Source of the DNA: Xestospongia bergquistia | Taxonomy: Eukaryota > Porifera > Demospongiae > Haplosclerida > Petrosiidae | Assembly: GCA_963965975.1 (NCBI GenBank) | Contig: OZ014423.1 | Coordinates: 5,420,301 to 5,484,300 of the forward strand | Direction of reading: 5' to 3' | Length of the DNA stretch: 64,000 nucleotides | Part shown: one piece after another, positions 36,901-51,100 of the stretch | Layout of the letters: every line of letters starts with the position of its first letter | How positions within the stretch are numbered: the first letter of the stretch is position 1 | Made by a program: the position numbers and the translations under genes | The notes under the pieces: generated by a model | Database searches by the model: none | What the model was told of the DNA's origin: nothing | Seen by the model: the letters and a program-made list of their open reading frames with translations, nothing else

Positions 36901-39900
36901 TCCAGCTGTTGTTATTATACAGTTGACATAAGAAATAGCTAAGTGTTATAGGGAGAGGCAAAATTGCTCATACCATACAATGTGCTAACAAGAAGTAAAC
37001 TAGTGACACTAATCTGAAAAGGTCACTAACAAATAAAAAAGAGTTATTATAGAAAGATGCTGTAGAACACTTTGACTCCTTGTAAATAATAGCTCTATTT
37101 AATGATATGATAACATTATGTAAAATGGAGAGTGTTTCATGTGTATTTATCAAATGACAAAGGGAATTTTGTACATCCAAGTCTAAAGTCAACTGGTAAT
37201 AATAGAGTCTATATGTCAACAGTTTTCAATTTGTTTTTTCCAAGTAAACTTTGCCAAATTTATGAGAATTAAAAATGATCTGATCAATCTATTACCAACT
37301 GACCTCTTCTAGTAAAGCTCTCAGACAATCTTCTCTTGAAATGCTTTAATCTACTTTCTCTTCTTTGCAATGTACTTGTTCCATTCACTACGTGGATAGA
37401 AATAAAAAGATTAACAAGTGCCAAATATATTCCAATTATATTAAAAGTAATATAATAATAGTTGTATTAATAGTAAATATAGATAGGCAATGTTTACATT
37501 GAGTTTTCAAGGTAGTGGTTTGTACTCTATGCAAAGAGAGGTCACTACTGTATTGTATATTGTGAATGTATTAATTAAACTATACTGCTATAATTCACTA
37601 TACAATAATTACAATAATACAAATACAGTGATGATATCTTATATTATATTATAAGAGAGAGTACTCACTACATACATAGTAATCACATGAGCAGTTAAAA
37701 GAAATGTAAACAAGTTTACCAAATAGTACTAAACAATTCTTAACAAGTAGTACTAATACATTACAATTAAACTAATAGTGTATATTAATGCTTTTACTCA
37801 ATGACCAGGATATTGAGTAACATGATGTTTGTATAATATTATGGCACTGAGTTGTGAGCATCAATACTTACCACAATGACCTATATTAGTGAAGTGAGCA
37901 TACCACAATGACCAACAATAGCTACCATTAGTAAGCTCTAGACTAGTGAATATTTGTACTGACTGTTCTAATCACTGTTATATTTTCACAATATAATAAT
38001 TGTTATTATAAAGAAAGATGATGTAATGATTATATAAACCATTAGAACAACTTTTCTCAGTACACAAATGTCCATTACACACACACTATTGCTCTCTAAA
38101 GGTTTCCATATGTAAATAAATTGTAACTCAAATGACAATACAAGAACCACATCACACAATCTACCACATCCTCTTAATGTAGCCTTGGTCATTTTTGATA
38201 TAATATTACTGATCATATTTATTATATAATAAACACAAATTAACTGTATAAGCGTACTATTGTAAAATACAAAATTAAAGAAAATGTAGAGATCAGTGAA
38301 TTGTCTAATTTATAGTACTATACTTCACAGTAGAAATCTTATTAGTTATGATAACAATTACTAAATTATATTGATTAAGCTTTGGTATAACCCTTTAATT
38401 TAGATTATAGATAGAATCCATACAAAAGCAGTAATCTTGTATGATACTTTGATAAATTTTGTTAACATTACTATTGACTGTTACAATGTTATTATTACAA
38501 CAACTAATAGTATCATCATGTGTGACCAAGTTGATCGATGGAATCTAACTTTACTACTCTTTATATGTACTCCCTCAAGTGTGTTTACGTCTTTTAGTTA
38601 TTTTATAATAATGAGAGTGTGTGTGAGAGAGAGACAATATGTCTACATAATTAAAGACATATGTTACAATAGATGTAGAAGAGAGAGAGGAGTGTAAGTG
38701 TCTGTGCCAATATATAGACTAATAATAGATTTCCTTTCTACTAATAAATGTTATGTACTGATCTCTTTGTTCTTGTCTATCTCTCTCTCCTCCACTATTG
38801 TACAAACTAAACATAATGGCCATGTCTTTTTATTGAGACAATTTGTCACTCATTATGTTCAAAAATTGTCTGACATTGTGTGTATGTGAGAAAGATAGAC
38901 AGACAGAGATAGAAAAAGGAAAAAGTAAGATGAGATAACAGTTGTTAAACAATATCACAGACACATAGACATAAACAAGGAAGAATAAAGATACAAAAGT
39001 AATTGTAAGAAGAGAAGACAACAGAGACAATGATATTCCTTACACACTTGTGACTAGAGTTATTGATCAGAGATATATACTTGTCTAGTAAGCTCATTTT
39101 TTAATTTGATTACAATTTTTCGCATTCTCAGTTACTTTGGAAGTCTAAATACATACCTTCATAACATACTAAAAGTGCTATATAATACACTACAAAAACA
39201 GTTATATTGTCTAAACTCTCTCTCTCTCTCTCTCTCATTGCACTATACTGTATAATATGTGATGATGGCTGTATAAACTATATATAAGAATGACCTACCA
39301 TTCCAATAAAATAAACTTTTGACAAGCTAACAGCACCAGTATATCAAGTAACCACAATATATTTTACATGATATTATTAGTAACACACTCTCATAGCACA
39401 TGGAGCTTATACTAACAACACCTACACTGAGTTGTCAATTGCTTCAAAGGAAACTAACATGAGAGTATTGTACACTAATTAGGAAGACAGTTAACTCAAT
39501 CCATATATAGTCTTTGATGCATTATACAGAACAGGTTATAATAACTGGAAGAGTAGGATGACTCTAATCTATTTTGAGAATGAGATAACTGTACCAAACA
39601 ATGACAACATTACTATTAATGTATTAAGATACAACTTATATTGAATATAGCACTGTGGTAAAGTACAGATGTCCCCAGGCAGTGGGAAGTATGCCAAAGA
39701 GAGGTCTGTAGTATTTGTCAGTAAAACGAAGACTTATACCATTACAATCGGATATAATATTTGTTTTATGTTACAAATCAAAGACACCACACCAGACTAT
39801 TTGCTTGTTTGAACAACACAAAAAGACATAGAGGCTTTAATATGACATGGGTTTAGACTTTGACTTAATTAACACAGTACATATCTAATAATAATTGGGA

Positions 39901-41075
39901 CCACATCAATCCTTTCCCAAACTAGAGAGCTTAACCAGAAGAGTCTACTATAGACAACACAATAAAACACTTGTTATAAACTGAGCTTTAAAATATATTT
40001 TTAAACTGTTCTCTGACTATATATTGGTTTGTAGACAAGTTTAAAACAGAGGAAATGATGATCAACTAACAAGCCAATTATGATTTACACATTGTTACAG
40101 GAATATTTTATAGATCTACTAACTTAGCCAAACTCCAGTATCAACATAAGTCATATGATTGATAAAATTTGTTGTGAAAACTTACTGTAGTGTTAATGTT
40201 ATATTTTGTCTCAACAAAGACTTTCATTTTTATTACATTTATGGTATAAAAATTTGACAAAATCAGGCAAGGGTATCTAGTGGTTACACACTGTGTAAGC
40301 AAGGGACATGATGATATAAATGATAACGTCCGGTAGAGTAAGTTGTAGATTGTATAATCTGTTTAGTGTTAATATATCACACTTGTAACATCCATAGAGA
40401 CGGTGAGACTTAATGTCTACAGGATGGATGTACCAAGGATGAAACAATCTTGATTAGTTTGTAACAAACATATAGAAGTGAGTTTATTTTGGATCAATCA
40501 AAACTTTGTCATCAACAAGGATAACATTAAAGTAATATGCTGACCTTTATAATATAGAGCAAGGTGGTGTTAGTGTCACTTATTGTGCTAATGTCATTAA
40601 ATTATAATACATTAGAACCAGCATATAACTATATATATCAACAGACACTATTGACTAAAAGAAGGTGAAAACTGTTGATAAACATGGCTAAAACAAATAT
40701 TTTGCATTTTTTGTTGATATCTTGTTTTCATTTCATTAGTACAAGTCATTACTTACTGATTCCATCTGTTTCAGCGTCGTCGAGTTCGACAATAGGATGA
40801 TGACCATTAGCCATTTTTTTAGGACTAAGACTGCTACTTCTATAACCATTTACTTTTAAAACAGTCTGTCTTGTACTAACACTGGAGTGACTTTCTCCTT
40901 CTTCCTCAATGTCCTCTTCTTCTTCTCTCTCTATAAATACTTCTAGGCCACCATTACTTGAGCCACGAGATCCAAGAGTAATGGCATCTCTAGAACAACT
41001 GCGGTAACTCATCTCTGGCGGTGATTCTTCAAAGACATTGTCCACGAAGACATTGTCTGAAGATAAAGTGGTCAT
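33970..41075 (-). CDS. CDK14: Cyclin-dependent kinase of the PFTAIRE group (CDK14/15)
   Basis: Thirteen exons on the complement, all phases checked: 40757-41075, 37304-37387, 36518-36573, 36252-36434, 36097-36188, 35729-35808, 35581-35675, 35399-35523, 35149-35331, 34998-35091, 34797-34909, 34120-34259 and 33970-34013, 535 residues. The start is ATG 41075. The N-terminal part is disordered, with the CDK14-like segment [11 protein letters not shown]. Kinase hallmarks: [12 protein letters not shown] (Gly loop), VALKEI (catalytic Lys), [20 protein letters not shown] (the PFTAIRE cyclin-binding helix), [48 protein letters not shown]. It ends [14 protein letters not shown], as in CDK14 SSIFTVPNV. 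CDK14 with cyclin Y phosphorylates LRP6 in Wnt signalling. Confidence 0.96.
34285..34794. repeat. Degenerate pentanucleotide array (TATTA/TACTA/TGTTA)
   Basis: About 510 bp of 5-mer-based satellite (TATTA, TACTA, TGTTA, TGCTA, TGTCA mixed) within a CDK14 intron between exons 34120-34259 and 34797-34909. Plus-strand reading frames stay open by chance because the unit contains few stops. Confidence 0.95.
37388..40756 (-). other. Large first intron of the CDK14-like gene
   Basis: A 3.4 kb intron after the first coding exon, the longest in the window. AT-rich, with GA/CT microsatellites (about 38620-38700, 39216-39237). Short open frames on both strands show no domain or codon signal. A second promoter for an N-terminally shorter CDK isoform could lie here, but nothing specific was seen. 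Confidence 0.5.
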
Positions 41076-41689
41076 GATAGCGGCGTCTTGATGAAGACTG
41101 AACGTATTATGCTGAAACACTCCGACAATCAGGGACTAATCTACGCACTTACTGGATCGTTTATAATTAGTAAAAACCACCCAGCTGCTTTCAACACTAT
41201 CTTTTGGTTCACTTAACTGTATGACACTAAAATGGCATGGCCTTTTCTCACTCTTTAAGCATTTCTTGGCTTCCCGGTAATGATAACGTGGGTGTGTACA
41301 CTTGCCCTCTTCCTCTTATTACAATATCAAACCTATTACTACTTTTTTGTTGATATAATTTTTGTAGCAACAATATTGAAGTCTTTACAATAAGTGACAA
41401 TAAAAAGCGTCAATTCAAAATATTACTGTATATAATACTATTTATTATATATACATCTGCTACAGTACAACACCGGCTATTCAGAAATAAACAAACGTTT
41501 CAATGACCTTACAGATTAAATTGTATATAATTATACTAACCTTTCACTTACGATGTTATTGTTTATTCATCTGTAAGATAGAATATCCATCTACTAGATT
41601 TTTACATTTAATACTTCAAAGGATATTAATACTATTGGCATGGAGGGTTTGTGTATATTTATGCCAACCTAATTTATTTAATATATTAA
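41076..41689. other. Intergenic region upstream of the CDK14-like gene
   Basis: About 610 bp between the CDK14-like start and the 3' end of the next minus-strand gene. Contains the CDK 5' untranslated region and promoter; a donor-like site occurs near 41150. No gene seen. Confidence 0.4.
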
Positions 41690-44600
41690 CTAATTTCTTG
41701 TTTCAATTAAACTCTGTAGCATGAGATCAGGAACACAATCAAAGTAGGAAAACAGAAAAGAAATATGTAAATGTAGAGTCAGTTCTGATTTGTGTTGTTC
41801 TAAACTTTCAAGAAACTGTCGATGTGCTTGCTCAAGTTTCAAAAGCAACTCCTGTCTCTTTAACTCAAAAGCCTCTATCAAGTTTTGTTCAAATAGAATT
41901 GCTTCTTGCACCTTTTTCTCCTTATCAAATTGCTTTATGAAATCTCGATACTCAGCATTGCTGAAATATTCAAGATAAGTATAGTCTATTTCATCCCAGA
42001 TTTCTATGTTCTGGCAATACTGATTTACAACTGCCTCTTCATACCAATGCCATATTTGTTTCATTTCTGCTTCATGTTTAAGTTTCTCCATTTTTTGCAT
42101 CACCTGCTGTTTCTCAAGTTCTTTTCTTGCATATTCTTGAAGTTGTCTCTCAAATTCAAGTCTCTCTCGTTCCTTTATTTCCTCCTCTGTTTTTCTTCTT
42201 GCCTATAAATGTATATATTCAAGCGATTCATTGACATTGATATTATAATGACTGTTCTTATTTGTGTACCTCTTTCTCTAGTTTTCTCCGGAGCATTATA
42301 TCTCTCTCCTGTTGTTCAAGATCTTGAAGGATTGTAACTTCTATATCTTTGTTTCTGGATTCTCGTTCCTTCCTTTTCTGTTCTTCTTCCAAAAGCTATA
42401 TTAACAAATAAACACTACTTTACTGTTTTACATTGTACACCTTTGCGGCCTTTCTTTCTTTTTCTTCTTGCCTCTTCTTTAAAACAAGTTCAGTTCGCTG
42501 AGCTGCTAATTTAGCTGCTTTTTCTTGATTACGATCAGCAAAATGAAAAGGACCCCGTCCAGATGTTGTTCTGGAGTCTACATAAAGACACTGAAGTGAT
42601 GTTCATCTTTCTATATATCAAGTCTTACCTCTACTGCTTTGCCTGGTACTTGGTTTAGAGACAGTGTTAGGATGAGATATCTCTAACTCAATCATATCAT
42701 CTTGACTTGTTCCAGCTGTTGTGTTTTGGGCTACTGGAGAACTACATTTGCTATCAACTTTAACTGATCTTTCTTGATTAGTTTCTGATGAACTCTTCCT
42801 TGAACTGAAAGAACTGTATTGTTTAACAAACGAAGATTTCCGAGTTAAACCTGAAGAATGTCTTCGTGAAGAAGGCAAGGAGTGATCTATGTTACTTGGT
42901 AAACCAATATCAGTCACATGAGCTGTCAGACTGGTACTAACTGAGCTGATGTTACTTGTAATGGATGCCTCCATTTTGTCAAAGTCAGAAAAATCATGCA
43001 AAGACAATTTAGAATTATTTAGCTCTAGTGATGATGCAGATACAAGAGTGACATGATCCTGTTCTTTTGGCACAATTTCTTTTTGTGCAACAGGAAACTC
43101 AGTTTTCTTCTTTTCTGAGATATGATCTTGTTCATGTGGTATAGTTTCTTCTTGAGAAACTGGTAAATCATTTTCTCTTGTTGCTAAAAGAGCTTGAGAG
43201 CTGGATTTAAGTACCTCAGTCAAGTCAATGTGTTTTAAATCATTTTCAAAAGTTGTACTGTTTTCATTTAAGCCATCTTGATCTTTTTCTTTCTCTATTA
43301 ATAGTAATTCTTCTTCACTTGAATTATGATTTTCAATAGTCACTTCAGAGTTAATATCTTTTCTTTTTTTTCGTTTTTGTCCCTTTCTTTTTGACTTTCT
43401 TTTATCACCACCAATCTCAGGTAATGTATTTTCAACAATTACATTTTCTTTCCTATCAAGATGTTTAAGATCATTTTTGGCTTGCTGAAGTATCATCAGA
43501 GCCTCCTCATCAGAGTATAACTTGATTCCTCTCTTTTTTAGTCGTTGCTCAACTATCTCCTTTTGAGTTTTGGTATCTGTGTATTTCAGAGGAACTTGAG
43601 AATTTAAAGGTGCTAATTGGGTTTCAATTATCTGATTACTTTCATCCTTCTCCTCAGTATTACTGCTTCTCACATTACTTACTTTTATATCATTAAGTTC
43701 TTGTACACTCTGTGCATCAATTTGTGTATTTGTTGACTTTTGCCTTGTCACTAATGCATCAATTAGCTTTATTGTCTCCATCTCATCGCATTGTGCTAAC
43801 TTGTCTTCATTCTCTCCTTGAGTAGTGTGTTCTTCAATCTCTTCCATAAGAACTGGAAGATTTGGAGGCAACCATAATGGACGCTGTTCTTTATGGAACT
43901 GTTGAAGCCTGTCGATACAATCTGTGGAATGGAGGATAATGTGTTATAATTAAGTCATTCATTTATTGTTTGCTGAACTCACTCTCTGTTTGTTCAATCA
44001 TCTCTCCTACTTGATGCAGTGTAGTTTTAAGCATATCACTCATCTCTGATGATAGTTGAGCTAGTGACTCAAACTGGGAGCCAGAGATTACAAGATCAGG
44101 AAAAGGATTAGGAGAAGCAAAAGATTGATTATCTCTTAATCTTGCTTTCTTCACTGATACCATTGTCTGATTTCTGTGTGTGGAAGTAGGTTGCGATATT
44201 GGGAGTAAGTTCTCTGCTATGTTGACACTCCAATTGTCAAGATTCTCAGCTGGCTTTGGTTTTAGTGGTGCTTTTTTCAATCTACTAAGTGGCTTATAAT
44301 CTTGTAAATAAGAAGCATATCTCTTCTCGGGAAAATCCAAATTCTTTACATGTAATGTTGGTAGTGTAAATGGTTTATTCTCATTGGTGAAAGGTTTCCT
44401 ATAGTGCTTCTTTGCTTGAGGGGTATACTCATGAAATTGATTTACATTTTCTGGTGTTTGCATATAAGTATCTCCAAACTGTAGATATGTATTAAGATCA
44501 ATTAAAGATATTGATATCTGTTTTCGCAAGGTTGATGAGTGATGTTCTTTGTTTTTGACTCGAGATAGTGAAGGAAGGACTATTTCACTTCTTGTCCTAT

Positions 44601-45429
44601 ATGATTCTTTGTTAGGTACTTTTGGTGTAATATTTAAGGCTGAACCATCAATGAATATGGTTGTGAGAGGAACAGAAGGTAATGGTGGCGGCTTAGTAAG
44701 TTTGAGCTTAGATGTTTGAGAAGCTTTAATGTGTCCTTTGTTTTTCTTTTTATGATGTAATGCATTTCTCAATGGTTCTAGAGAGACATCATTTTCTTTT
44801 GATTTTGAAAGATACTTTAGATATAATTTAGTTTCTTTGAGATGATTAAAATCTACTGTAGTGAGAATTGAAAGATTTTGTGGTTTATTAATAATTGGTT
44901 GAATGCCTAAATGGTTATGATAATATTCACGATTGAATGATGGATAGAAGTGCCATATTGACAGAGCAGAGCTCAATGATGGAGGAGGAGGAGGAGGAGG
45001 AGGTGGAGGAAGAGGAAGGAATGGTTTCATAAAATGGAAACTCTTTTTGAGTCGTTTTCTTGTTTCAAGTGGTATGAATGATTTACGAAGAGGTGGTAAA
45101 TTCATGTCATTCATAGAGGAGTTAACAAAAGGTGATTTAGAAGAGTACACTGAAGGCAGCTTTGAACCTGAAATAAAAATAGAATTATTACAATCAATTG
45201 TACTTCAAATTAATGACATACTTTTAATTGGAGGAAGACTCTGGGTCTTATTTTCCTGTGATGTTGAAGAAAGTGCAAATGGCTGCCTGATTGCATTGAC
45301 TACTGTCTGACCTAGCCTTTTATCTTTATTTATAGGTGGAATTTTTACAGAAGGTGCTCCATTATTACTGGTGGAACTGTAGAGTCCTGTTTTGTAAGAC
45401 ATAACTGGATCATGATGATGGAGAATCAT
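41690..45429 (-). CDS. Large coiled-coil protein of unknown family
   Basis: Six exons on the complement join in phase: 45222-45429, 43983-45167, 42629-43921, 42441-42577, 42270-42395 and 41690-42202, 1153 residues. The start is ATG 45429. The N-terminal third is basic and Pro-rich, with a run of ten Pro after FLPLP and many Lys/Ser stretches. The middle is Ser/Glu/Lys-rich with a KRKSKRKGQKRKKRK basic patch (possible nuclear or microtubule-binding signal) and an ordered IKLYSDEEALMILQQAK segment. The C-terminal about 280 residues are a long Glu/Lys/Arg coiled coil (LVLKKRQEEKERKAAK, ERERLEFERQLQEYARKELE), then an aromatic-rich IWHWYEEAVVNQYCQ domain. This architecture is common in ciliary and sperm-tail proteins; that is only a guess. 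It is divergent from GMPPA. Confidence 0.75.
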
Positions 45430-45638
45430 TTCATAAGATTTGCAGGACAGAAAGAGCCTATGTATGCTGCATCTAGTGTGCAATAAGCACAGCCATACTG
45501 GTCAGTTACTTGAAACTATTATACTTCATACTACAGTAGCTGCAGTACTGAAGCCATAATTTCTGCTAAAGTGTGAATAATAAAATTAACAACTGGCCAT
45601 GTTGGTAGCAAATTTTAACCCTATGTTGTGAAGGCAAC
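45430..45638. promoter_or_regulatory. Shared promoter between the coiled-coil gene (-) and GMPPA (+)
   Basis: Two divergent start codons are separated by 209 bp. A bidirectional promoter is inferred from spacing only; no TATA box or clear factor site was recognised. Confidence 0.45.
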
Positions 45639-47692
45639 ATGTCACTCATCAGATCCTACTCTAGGGCTTACTCAATAAATGGCGGGCTAAAGGCAGTGAT
45701 ATTGATAGGAGGTCCTCACATTGGTAAGAAAATTGATATTGTCTTATCAGTATTTCATAATGCATTCATTCAGGAACTCGATTTCGGCCATTATCATTTG
45801 AAGTTATCAAACCCTTATTCCCTGTGGCTGGCTGTCCTATGATACAGCATCACATTGAGGCTTGTACAAAGGTGTGCTAGTACCATACTTGAAAAACAAA
45901 CTATATTCCTCAATTGAATTAGCTATTAAATGTCACCTCCTAAAAATAGAACGATACTATTTATAGAACATGACACTGGGTAATGGAGCAGTAACAAATG
46001 CATGTTCTATAAATAGTATCATTCTATAGGGTATACTATTATTGGCTTATTGTATGTACTTATTTAGTTGCCAAGTATTAAGGAAATATTAGTAATAGGA
46101 TTTTACCAGAGAAACAGGGATTTGGCTCGATTTTTGTCTGACATGCAAAGAAAATTTGCTATTCCAATACGGTAAGAATAATTGTATCTATAGTTTCATT
46201 TGTTGAGCTATCTATCAACTTATTCATCAATTAATGTACACAACTCCATCAATCTATCTGTCTTTTTGTTTATCAAAGATTCTATTTTTTAATACAGTTA
46301 TCTTCAAGAGCATTGTCCCCTCGGCACAGGTGGTGGTTTGTATCATTTTAGAGATCAAATTCTCAGTGGAAATCCTTCAGCATTTTTTGTCTTTAACTCA
46401 GATGTCTGCTGTGATTTTCCTGTGAAAGAAATGTATGACTTTCACATCACAACCACCAGTGGTAAAGGATGTGTTATTTTAGGGACACAGGTAGACACAT
46501 AGTCATTACTTGACTCTGTCTTTCATATTCTGATCATTTAGGCCAACGAAACTCAAGCTCTACGTTATGGTTGTATTGTTGAGAATCCTACTACTCATGA
46601 AGTAAGTAGAGATAAGTACTTCTTTATTTTTATCTTTCTAGGTATTACATTACGTAGAGAAACCAGAAACATTTGTTAGCTCTCTTATTAATGCCGGTGC
46701 TTACCTGTTTACTCCTGATATTTTCACACTTCTAGGTGAAGCATTTCGATTAAACTATGATGACCCCAATGGGTAAGCAAATTCATAAATATTATGAATG
46801 ATGTAATATGTTTTTTCATATATGATAGAGTTTATGATAATTGTGATGCTATTGATCTAGAGAGAACTGTCCTCAGAGAACTAGCTAACACTGGAAAGTT
46901 ATTTGTTTACATGAATAAAGGTTTTTGGAGCCAATTCAAAACAGCTGGGTAAAAAAAAATATTATCTTATTATCTTCAATTAATCCACAATCCTTCATAC
47001 TTCATTTGTTCTCTTTGTTTTGTATGCTTTCTTTTAGTAATGCCATTTATGCTAACAAGCTCTATCTCTCCTTGTTTCATCAAACTCATCCAGATTATCT
47101 GTCCAATCAAAACAGCAATGAAAAATTACCCGTTATTATAGGAGATGTTAGAATCCATTCAACAGCTGTCATTGATCCTACAGCAGTTGTAAGTAAAAAG
47201 AGATGATTTAGTAATTTGTTTTCTTAGCTTGGTCCTAATGTCTATGTTGGATCTGGAGTGACTATTGGAGCTGGAGCACGAGTTAAAGAAGCTATTATAT
47301 TAGATAGAGCTGAAGTCAAAGTAATAAGAATGCAGAGATGATCATGTGAATTCAGTATCCATTCTTTGCAGGAACATTGTTGCGTTCTTCATAGTATTAT
47401 TGGTTGGGATTGTGAACTAGAACCATGGTCTCGTATTGAAGGATACCCTTCAGATCCCAATCCTAATGATCCTTATGCACATGTACCTAGAGAGTCTTTG
47501 TTCAAAAAGGATGGTCGACTGAATCCATCTATTACCATATTAGGTTAAAAGTTTAAGTTTGAAATATTACATGTATTAAAATATATTGTAGGTCAGGATG
47601 TTCACATTGGATGTGGTCTAATGATACTTAATTCCATTGTCTTACCTCACAAAGATATTCAACGGAGCTACCATAACCAAATAATTATGTGA
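45639..47692 (+). CDS. GMPPA: GDP-mannose pyrophosphorylase A (regulatory subunit)
   Basis: Eleven exons join in phase: 45639-45723, 45774-45871, 46068-46171, 46298-46490, 46542-46601, 46642-46772, 46829-46948, 47038-47188, 47228-47320, 47372-47543 and 47592-47692, 435 residues (human about 420). GMPPA partners GMPPB, the catalytic subunit making GDP-mannose for glycosylation, and confers feedback sensitivity. Visible features: nucleotidyltransferase start [20 protein letters not shown] with [39 protein letters not shown], and C-terminal left-handed beta-helix hexapeptides ([30 protein letters not shown]). The sugar-nucleotide loop differs from catalytic GxGTRLRPLT enzymes in the way typical for the A subunit. 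Confidence 0.96.
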
Positions 47693-48168
47693 TCATATCG
47701 GCTGGTCACATGATATAGGGTTTATGGATAACTAATGATAACGTTCTTATTGATAAATTGATTTTTTGCTGTTTGATATTTGAAATAGTTTTTTGAACAA
47801 ATGAAATATTAATTAATAATTATTTACTTGTTCATGCGGTAGAAACTACTTACATTGGCTGTACGAACTTGTGTACAACATCATTTATCATATAAATAAC
47901 AAATATATTTTATTCAAAAGCAGTAATAATGGAGTCTTGTTGACAAAAACATCAACTAGTGAAGTTGTATGGTTTGTAGTAGGTGGTCTTCCTTACTATG
48001 TATATATAAGCAAACCACATTAAAAGTATCAAGTTAGTTCAATGGCTAAAAAAACTACCATATTTACTATAGATCAACTTGATGTCACCAATATTAACCC
48101 ACTTACATCCTGTTTGCCTTAATAGAAATAAAAGAGCTGGAGTTATATACAGTTATTTCAATTCAATC
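47693..48168. other. Intergenic, nothing seen
   Basis: About 480 bp AT-rich spacer between GMPPA and the beta-helix membrane protein. It includes an upstream in-frame ATG at 48082 that could extend the next protein; otherwise there are no features. Confidence 0.4.
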
Positions 48169-51100
48169 ATGCTTTGCTCTCAATTGTATCTCCTTTTGGT
48201 CTTGCTAACTTGTGTCATCATCACCTCTACTGAGTCATGGTTAAACTATCTTGTACTAACATCTCCAGATAGTCCTTGCCCAGGGTATTACAACGAGTGT
48301 CACATATTCTCACATTATATTCGTTATGGTTTTCAATATTTTGGTAATAACAGTATCAGATTTGTTTTTGAAGAAGGAGAACACATTATGAATGCAGGGG
48401 CTGTCCTTCCATTTATCAGCTTCATTAATATTGACAACATAACAATGACCAATACCAGAATACAGGGCTATAATCCAATGAAGTCAACTGCTGTTATTCG
48501 ATGTATCAATGATACAGGTGGGTTTTCCTTCCATAACTGCAAATCAGTGACGATTATTAATCTTGCTTTTGTGGATTGTGGTAGCAGTTATGGGACTCTT
48601 GAATTTTCCCAGACAGCATTTGTTAGATTGTCTTATGTCACAATAGAAAATGGAAGAGGGCTTGGTACAAGCATTAGCGAAGTTGAACAACTCCTAATAG
48701 AATTCAGCTCATTCAGTCAAAAACGCTCTGTAAATATATCATCACAATGTTTCCATACAACAGAAGAGCATGGTAACGTACGTCTTGTAAATATGAAGAC
48801 TGAATTTAGTACTGTTGTAATAAAGAATAGCAACTTTACAAATGGCTGTATTAAGGACATTGGGAGAGACAGTCTTGGCAGTGGTGGTGGAATATTAGTG
48901 TATATATTATATGGCATTTCTTCAAATATTACAACAAAAAATTGTAGGTTTCTTGATAATTATTCTCCTGGTTCATATGGTGGTGGGCTTTCTCTACAAT
49001 TTCTCGATTGCTATTCATGTTATGCGTTGATAGACTCCTGTACATTTATTGGTAATACTGCTGACATAGGTGGAGCAGGGGTGTACATAGCTGTCTACAA
49101 ACATTACGAATACAACGAGAACAATGTTGTCATACATGTTATGAACAGTCAATTTATAAAGAACAAGAGCCCTAGATTTGGAGGTGGACTTTCTTTTTTT
49201 TTAATTGAAGGAGGAGCGATTTCAATTACAATAGATAACTCTATTTTTGAGGGCAACATTGGGTCAAGTATATATGTTGGCAAAGCATTCCATTCCTTAG
49301 ACGTTTACGATGTCTCACTTCCAAAAAGAAGTAAATTTTTAATTGTCAATACCACTATAAATGGAGGAAGAAATGCTGAGACTTACCAACACAAAAGTCC
49401 TGAAATACCAGCTATAAGTTTCAATTTTCCAACTTGCATAACAGTAGTATATGCACGTAACTTGAAAGTTGTTAATAATGATATGCCTGGAATATCACTA
49501 ATTAACGCTAACATTATATTCAGTGGAAGGAACAATATTATTGCTAATAACACCTCTTTGTATAATGGCGGTGGACTTTCCATTTCAAAAGGATATTATT
49601 TCGATGTTACAAAGAGCAGTCAACTAATTTTTATAGGGAATAGAGCAAAAGAAAATGGAGGAGCAATATATGTTCCAGGAAATCCCAATTCCAACTTAAA
49701 TTTGTACAATGACCAGATGTGTACATTTCATTGTGGAGATTCAACTGGTAGTGTCATCTTCATTGACAATAAGGCGGGTCACGAAGGGAACGTGATGTAC
49801 GGTGGTGTCATTTTTGACTGTTGGCCTCCACCAACTGAATCTCATTATTTAAACTGTTCTCATCTTCGTTGGCAATATGATACCAATGATAACAGCTCCA
49901 TTACATCACCTCCTACAATGGTGTGTGCTTGTGAACAAGGTAGACCAAAATGTGATTCAAATATCGTCCACAATCAATCAATCTATCCAGGACAGTGGAT
50001 CAATGTGAGTTTAATAACAGTTGGCGAATGTGGTGGGATAAGCTCAGGTAGTATATCACCTATCATAAAAGGAGCAACCATTTTTACAAATGGTAACTAC
50101 CGAACAATGCATCAATGTAAAGAATTTAATTTCTTGCTCAAACCTTTAAACTACTCAGATACAGCCAATATCAGTGCTGAATTGAATATTACTGTTCCAG
50201 CTGAAAAACATTTTGGCAATTATTTTGTAAAAGTTAAAATAACTTTTAAACCATGTCCAATTGGATTTAAATATAATACTTCAACACGGTCATGTGATTG
50301 CTCTCCTGAAATACAATCTACAATATCTGAAGTTATTTGTAATATATCCACTATGCTGATCACAAGAGGTGGTAACAATTGGATATCATATTCTGAAGAA
50401 AATGACTGCATTATTGCTTATTCTCATTGTCCATATGATTACTGTAACACCACTTCGATACCTTTCAATATCATCAACTCTACCAACAGTCAATGTATGT
50501 ACAATCGAACTGGTATCTTGTGTGGACAATGTCAACCAGGACTAAGTGTCATGTTAGGTTCTAACAAATGTGCTCTATGTTCTAACATCTATCTGACTCT
50601 CCTACTTCCTGTTATGTTACTTGGTTTAGGACTGGTGTTTTTTCTGATGATTCTCAATCTGACTGTCTCTGTGGGTACTATAAATGCATTGTTGTTTTAT
50701 GCCAATATCGTTAAGCTAAATGAAACAGCTTTTTTTCCCCGTGGTAAAATTGCAGTTGTGAGTCAATTCATAGCATGGCTCAACTTAGATATGGGTATTG
50801 AGACTTGTTTCTTTAATGGTTTGACCGATTATTGGAAAACATGGCTACAGTTTGTCTTTCCAATTTACTTGTGGCTGCTTGTCATTGCAATTATAATAGG
50901 ATGTCATTACTCCATTCGATTGTCACGTATCTGTCCCAGTAATTCTGTTCCTGTATTAGTCACAGTTATTTTCATGTCATATACAAAACTGTTACGTAGC
51001 ATTACCAGTGCCTTGATGATGAATCAATTACAATGTGGGCAGTACTCTCAGCTGGTGTGGAGTGTTGATGGTAACATTATGTACTGGAAGCCGTCACACT

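Noticed and set aside
37986..39030. Several 60-90 codon frames on both strands
   Set aside because: They lie in the large CDK intron, are AT-biased, lack splice or domain support and overlap microsatellites.
42000..45310. Plus-strand frames within 41.8-42.2 kb and 45.0-45.3 kb
   Set aside because: They are antisense shadows of the minus-strand coiled-coil gene, whose splice chain is fully consistent.
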